A stretch of 64,000 nt of DNA from Liriodendron chinense (Eukaryota; Streptophyta; Magnoliopsida; Magnoliales; Magnoliaceae), in contig ML058553.1 of assembly GCA_003013855.2 (NCBI GenBank), positions 1,178,001-1,242,000 of the forward strand. The letters are read 5' to 3'. This document shows, in pieces, positions 60,520 to 64,000 of the stretch. The translations under genes and the position numbers were made by a program. Positions within the stretch are counted from its first letter, which is position 1. The number at the start of each line of letters is the position of its first letter. The notes below the pieces were generated by a model. That model saw only the letters and a program-made list of their open reading frames with translations. It ran no database searches and was not told where the DNA came from.

Positions 60520-61110
60520 TGTTGGAGAGCCTTCGAACTGTGCTCGGTTTGGGTGCTCAGACCAGTCGGGCGACCGGTCTGACGTTGTGACCCAGATGCA
60601 CAGCAAGTCAGACAGGTCTCGGTGTGGCCCTAGACCGGTCGTGCGACCGGTAGGCTGTGAGGCTGGGACGGCGTGTTCTCCCTGGACATTTTCTGTGCTA
60701 TGTGCGACTGGTCGGTTGTGCACGCGGAGTTCTTGCGCAGTCCGCAGTACTGCGCAAGGTGTTTCTATTTTCGAATTTCTTCCTATTTAAGGTGTTGTAA
60801 TCCGACTGAGAGAGGAATCCTAAGGTGTCCAAGGTTTCCTAAAGTGTCCAAGGAAGAGGAGAGAGGTGTGTGTGAGAGAAAACTTGGAGTTTTTTCTGTT
60901 TTTCCTGGCTTTGTGGGTTGTCAATCTCTGTAATCTTCTGATATTCATAGTGGATCGTTTGTGCCGTGGTTTTTTTACCCGTTTTGGGGTTTTTCCACGT
61001 AAAATTTAGAGTCTCTTGTGGTGAATGCTTTTGTATAATTGATTTACTTGTTTGATTTCGCATTGCTTCACGGTTTCGGCGTTCCGCTTCCGCTGCCGGC
61101 TTTCCCAACA
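60520..61110 (+). repeat. 3' LTR of the copia-type element (591 bp)
   Basis: Same ends and motifs as the 5' LTR but with one fewer GACCGGTC unit. The bases before it (CCTCCGTGGAGAT) take the place of a polypurine tract. Confidence 0.9.
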
Positions 61111-61404
61111 CAAAAATCTCCCAAATTGATAGATCCCAGCAATCAACCTAACGACCCTTTTCAGTCAAATGTGGACAGCTAATGTTAGTTTCTTTTTAAT
61201 GGTCTAGATGTGGACCAAAAATAGTAAGATTAAAATTTTCCAACAGAGATCATTGGGGGAAAAGTAGAATAATAATAATTTTTTTTTTTTTAACAAACTG
61301 GTCCATAAAGAGGCATTTGGATTGTATGTTACTTAAGATAAGTTACTTATGCCTTAAGTAGTTTATCTTGATTTCTAATTATTAAGTGAAGTAATTAACT
61401 CTAA

Positions 61405-62399
61405 GGGCCCGTTTGGATACTACCAAATAAGTTACTTTTGGACTGAACTTAAGACGTTAAGTTACTTTTGGCACTTAAGTTCGTTTGGTAAGTATAATTG
61501 AAAAGTAACTTATCTCTTAAAAATTACTTATCTTAATAAGCAAATTTTTTTTTTTAGCCTTTTGACTTTTCTACTTATCTTGTTCCCTTATTATTATTTT
61601 TTTTGGTTAGTATATACCCACATGTACGGTTAGTCACCCACCAATTTGGCTTTTCTACTTATCTCTCTCCAGTCACGCTACATATCAGAGTTCTCTCTCA
61701 TGGTTCATTCAATTATTGCTCTCTCATACCATCCATGTCAGAGGAGGCCCCACATGATGGACTGTTCCATCAAAGGTGGGGCTCACACAATGGACGGCCC
61801 ACATCAAAGATGCGCCCTACATTAATTGGTGCAAGATCCAATCTACCAATCAGGTTGATCTGATCTTCTACATCTTTCCTAAAAATGGTTCCAGTCCACT
61901 CACCATGTGGATCGACTATTGGAAACAAGTGGATGGTTAGAAAACTTCAACCAAGTCTTCCTGAGCCATACATTTCAGACTGTGGCCCACCTGACCAATG
62001 GATCAACCTGATTCTTGTGCCAGGGCATCCATATAGTGGTCCCGTTCTGATGGATGGAATGTATCTCGGACCAATCATGCTATGCTAGCACATGCATGGC
62101 ATGTACATGAGCTTTATCGTGTGCAAGTGGTATTAGAAAAGCTCATTTGATAGAAAACTGTCTCAACGTTTAGCTTTTTCTTTTCATGTCAATATGTTCC
62201 TTGTTATATATATGTAGATTTGAAATTTTCTTTAGAAAGTTTACTTATCATGTGTTATCACCAAACATACTTATTTACTTATTGGCTAATAAGTATGTTA
62301 TTTACCAAACATACTTATCTGCTTAATAAGTAAAAACCAAGATAAGTAACTTATCTAATAAGTAGCTTATCTTAAGTAACTTATAATCCAAACGGGCCC
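61405..62399. mobile_element. GGGCCCGTTTGG element, 995 bp, TAA duplication (PIF/Harbinger-like)
   Basis: The ends GGGCCCGTTTGGAT pair perfectly for 14 bases, then continue with AAGTTACTT-rich sub-terminal repeats. TAA stands on both sides (61402-61404 and 62400-62402). The paralogous segment near 31968 lacks it. No transposase frame inside, so non-autonomous. Confidence 0.85.
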
Positions 62400-62665
62400 T
62401 AAAAAAAAACGGTTACTTATAATTCACCATAAACTAAACGTACTTATCTCAAATAAGTTACTTATCTACTGCTGTAAGTAGAAAAAGTAATTTATTTGAT
62501 GGTATCTAAACAGGCCAAAACATCCTTTCTCCAACGTCAACATGTGACCCTTGTAGAACATCCAAGCCGTACAAAAGGGTGCCTGACCGTAATCCGAGGT
62601 GTAAAAATTGGATCAACCCATTTATTAATATGAGTACAATCAATCAGACCATCAGCTGTAATGTT

Positions 62666-64000
62666 CATTTGACATCCTACCTATTGATTAGGTTGCACAG
62701 ACCTGAATGAAGTGAAAACACAAATAACAGCTTGATCCAAAACTTTTCTATCTCCTGAGAAGTTTTTTAATGGTGGGCGTTCATTCACCTTTGTTTCCTT
62801 TGGAATGGTCCACCTGAAATTTGAATCTACCTAAATTTTTGGCTCATGCACTAAAATGAACAGGAAAAATGGATAGACTGTGGATAAAACACACACATCA
62901 TGGTGGGGCCCACAAATCTATACTAGTGGCACACGGTACCCTTGCTATGTGATGTTATTGCTACCCGATTGCCCTCCATTTGAATATTAGGAGATGTCCA
63001 CCCTCATATTTGTTGTCGCCCACCATGATGTGTATTCGAGATCCTCTTCGACCATGAGATATGTAATCCTCCCTTAGTCCCGAGGCAGAAAATTAGGTTG
63101 ACCTGTGATTTAGGTTGGCCACATGAAGGTTATAGTTTAGAGGATGAGAGTTGACACGATACACCTTTTCCAATCATGTAGTCCACTTGAATCATAGATG
63201 TGACTGATTCGTGGTACTTGAGCTTAATATAGGGTAACACACCCACTGAACGGAGTAGATTTCACATAAACACTATGGTGGGGCCTACTTGAGCAGAACC
63301 CTTACACACACACGCGAAAGTGGATTAAAAAAAAAAACCCAACCCATTTACTAAATGGGCCCAATTTTTTCTCAAACCAAACCTACAAACCATTACCCTC
63401 CGAGCTGACCCAATCCACCAAAACGTTCATCAAGCTCGACCCAACCCAATGCATTTCATTGTAAGTGGGTCAGGGGTCAGGCTCAACTGACCGGCCAAAC
63501 CTACCATGATCCAACTCAGTTTTTAGAATTGAATAATTACACTGCAAAAGTTTACTTTAAAAATTTATATATACTTCTTTTGGGTTTTTGGTTGAGCCAG
63601 GTTAAATGGTCTTCTAGCCTAACCCATTGATGACGTATACTGGTGGATTGGGTTGGATAAGATTCAACCCAAGTGCAACCCATTTACTTAAAACTTGTCA
63701 TATTTCTAAACCAAGCTCGACCCCCCTAGCCCATTTAGCTTGGCCCAAACTCACCTCATAAGCAGTCCCAGCCGACCTGACCCATTACCACCACTAGGTC
63801 GATCAGTACTATGAGTCACCTGGTAATTCAACTCCAACAGGGCGAGTTGACCCAAATCTGCCCTAGCCTGGAAGTCCACAAGCCCTTCAGCTCAGCCCAG
63901 ACAGAAGAGTGGGCCCCACCTGATGGGGTGTTAATAGATACCAGCAGTCTACATAGGGAACCTTTTCAGTCAAAAGTGGACAGCTGATGTACTTTTATTT
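62666..64000. other. Non-genic right edge: MITE pieces and hAT-like sequence
   Basis: Positions 62670-62930 are half a MITE ending GGTGGGGCCCAC. Positions 63330-63850 are rich in CCCAACCC and GACCC like the hAT-like element at 54461. Positions 63935-64000 (CAGTCAAAAGTGGACAGCTG) match 31587 and 61160, the start of another copy of the segmental repeat. Confidence 0.55.

Larger units (their letters stand above)
58438..61110 (+). mobile_element. Short copia-type LTR element with gag only (TR-GAG-like), 2.67 kb
   Basis: LTRs at 58438-59068 and 60520-61110 begin TGTTGGAGAGCC and end TTCCCAACA. The 5-bp duplication is CAAAA (58433-58437 and 61111-61115). The internal part is only about 1.45 kb and encodes gag, a zinc knuckle and a piece of protease; integrase and reverse transcriptase are absent. 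Known gag-only plant elements have this plan. The LTRs differ by one extra repeat of about 33 bases in the 5' LTR and a small number of substitutions. Confidence 0.93.
58020..62665 (+). repeat. Copy of segmental repeat 31150-32260 with two insertions
   Basis: Matching parts are 58020-58437, 61111-61404 and 62400-62665. The gaps are a copia-type element and a GGGCCCGTTTGG element, both with target duplications. Confidence 0.9.

Overview
This window looks like nuclear DNA from a flowering plant. It has no operons and little host coding sequence, and it is packed with plant-type transposons: Ty3/gypsy and Ty1/copia LTR elements, an En/Spm (CACTA) element, a PIF/Harbinger element, a hAT-like element and MULE-type MITEs. 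Dozens of short inverted-repeat elements start or end with GTGGGCCCACC-like sequence. That texture suggests a woody magnoliid (Magnoliales or Laurales), but this is an inference from repeat style only.

Layout, left to right. Positions 1-1176 hold the 3' part of a long LTR, inserted into the integrase of a minus-strand Tat/Retand-like gypsy element (1177-11059) whose 5' LTR, primer binding site, gag-protease and pol are readable but broken by stops. Positions 11060-17833 are non-genic: MITEs, a minisatellite, and a perfect small MULE MITE with a 9-bp duplication (16921-17124). Positions 17834-30702 are a MULE MITE split by a complete 12.3-kb CACTA element (17922-30243, duplication ACA). The CACTA carries a decayed TnpD-type transposase, an intact unknown 126-aa frame, a TnpA-like gene and two large internal tandem arrays. 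Positions 30713-38085 contain the only convincing host gene, a small B3-domain gene (33119-33571) with a TATA box and a CT-rich leader. Positions 38220-47501 are a PIF/Harbinger element inserted into a MITE. It carries a transposase frame, a broken Myb/SANT-like partner gene, several MITEs and a 3.9-kb LTR of the same type as the one at the left edge. Positions 47502-58019 are MITEs, TA/GA microsatellites, a hAT-like element and low-copy repeats. Positions 58020-62665 are a diverged copy of 31150-32260 into which a small copia element (58438-61110) and a GGGCCCGTTTGG element (61405-62399) have inserted; the older copy gives the empty site for both.

Nested insertions let the order of events be read directly: MITE, then CACTA; MITE, then Harbinger, then its internal MITEs and LTR; duplicated segment, then copia and PIF-like element. 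The TnpD-like and TnpA-like proteins would together have mobilised the CACTA, and the transposase and Myb-like protein the Harbinger, but most of these frames carry lesions. I saw no tRNA, rRNA, CRISPR or organelle insert. I do not see a convincing new molecular system. The best candidates for something undescribed are the intact 126-aa frame in the CACTA element, the satellite arrays inside that element, and the W-box/bZIP-like array in the gypsy LTR.
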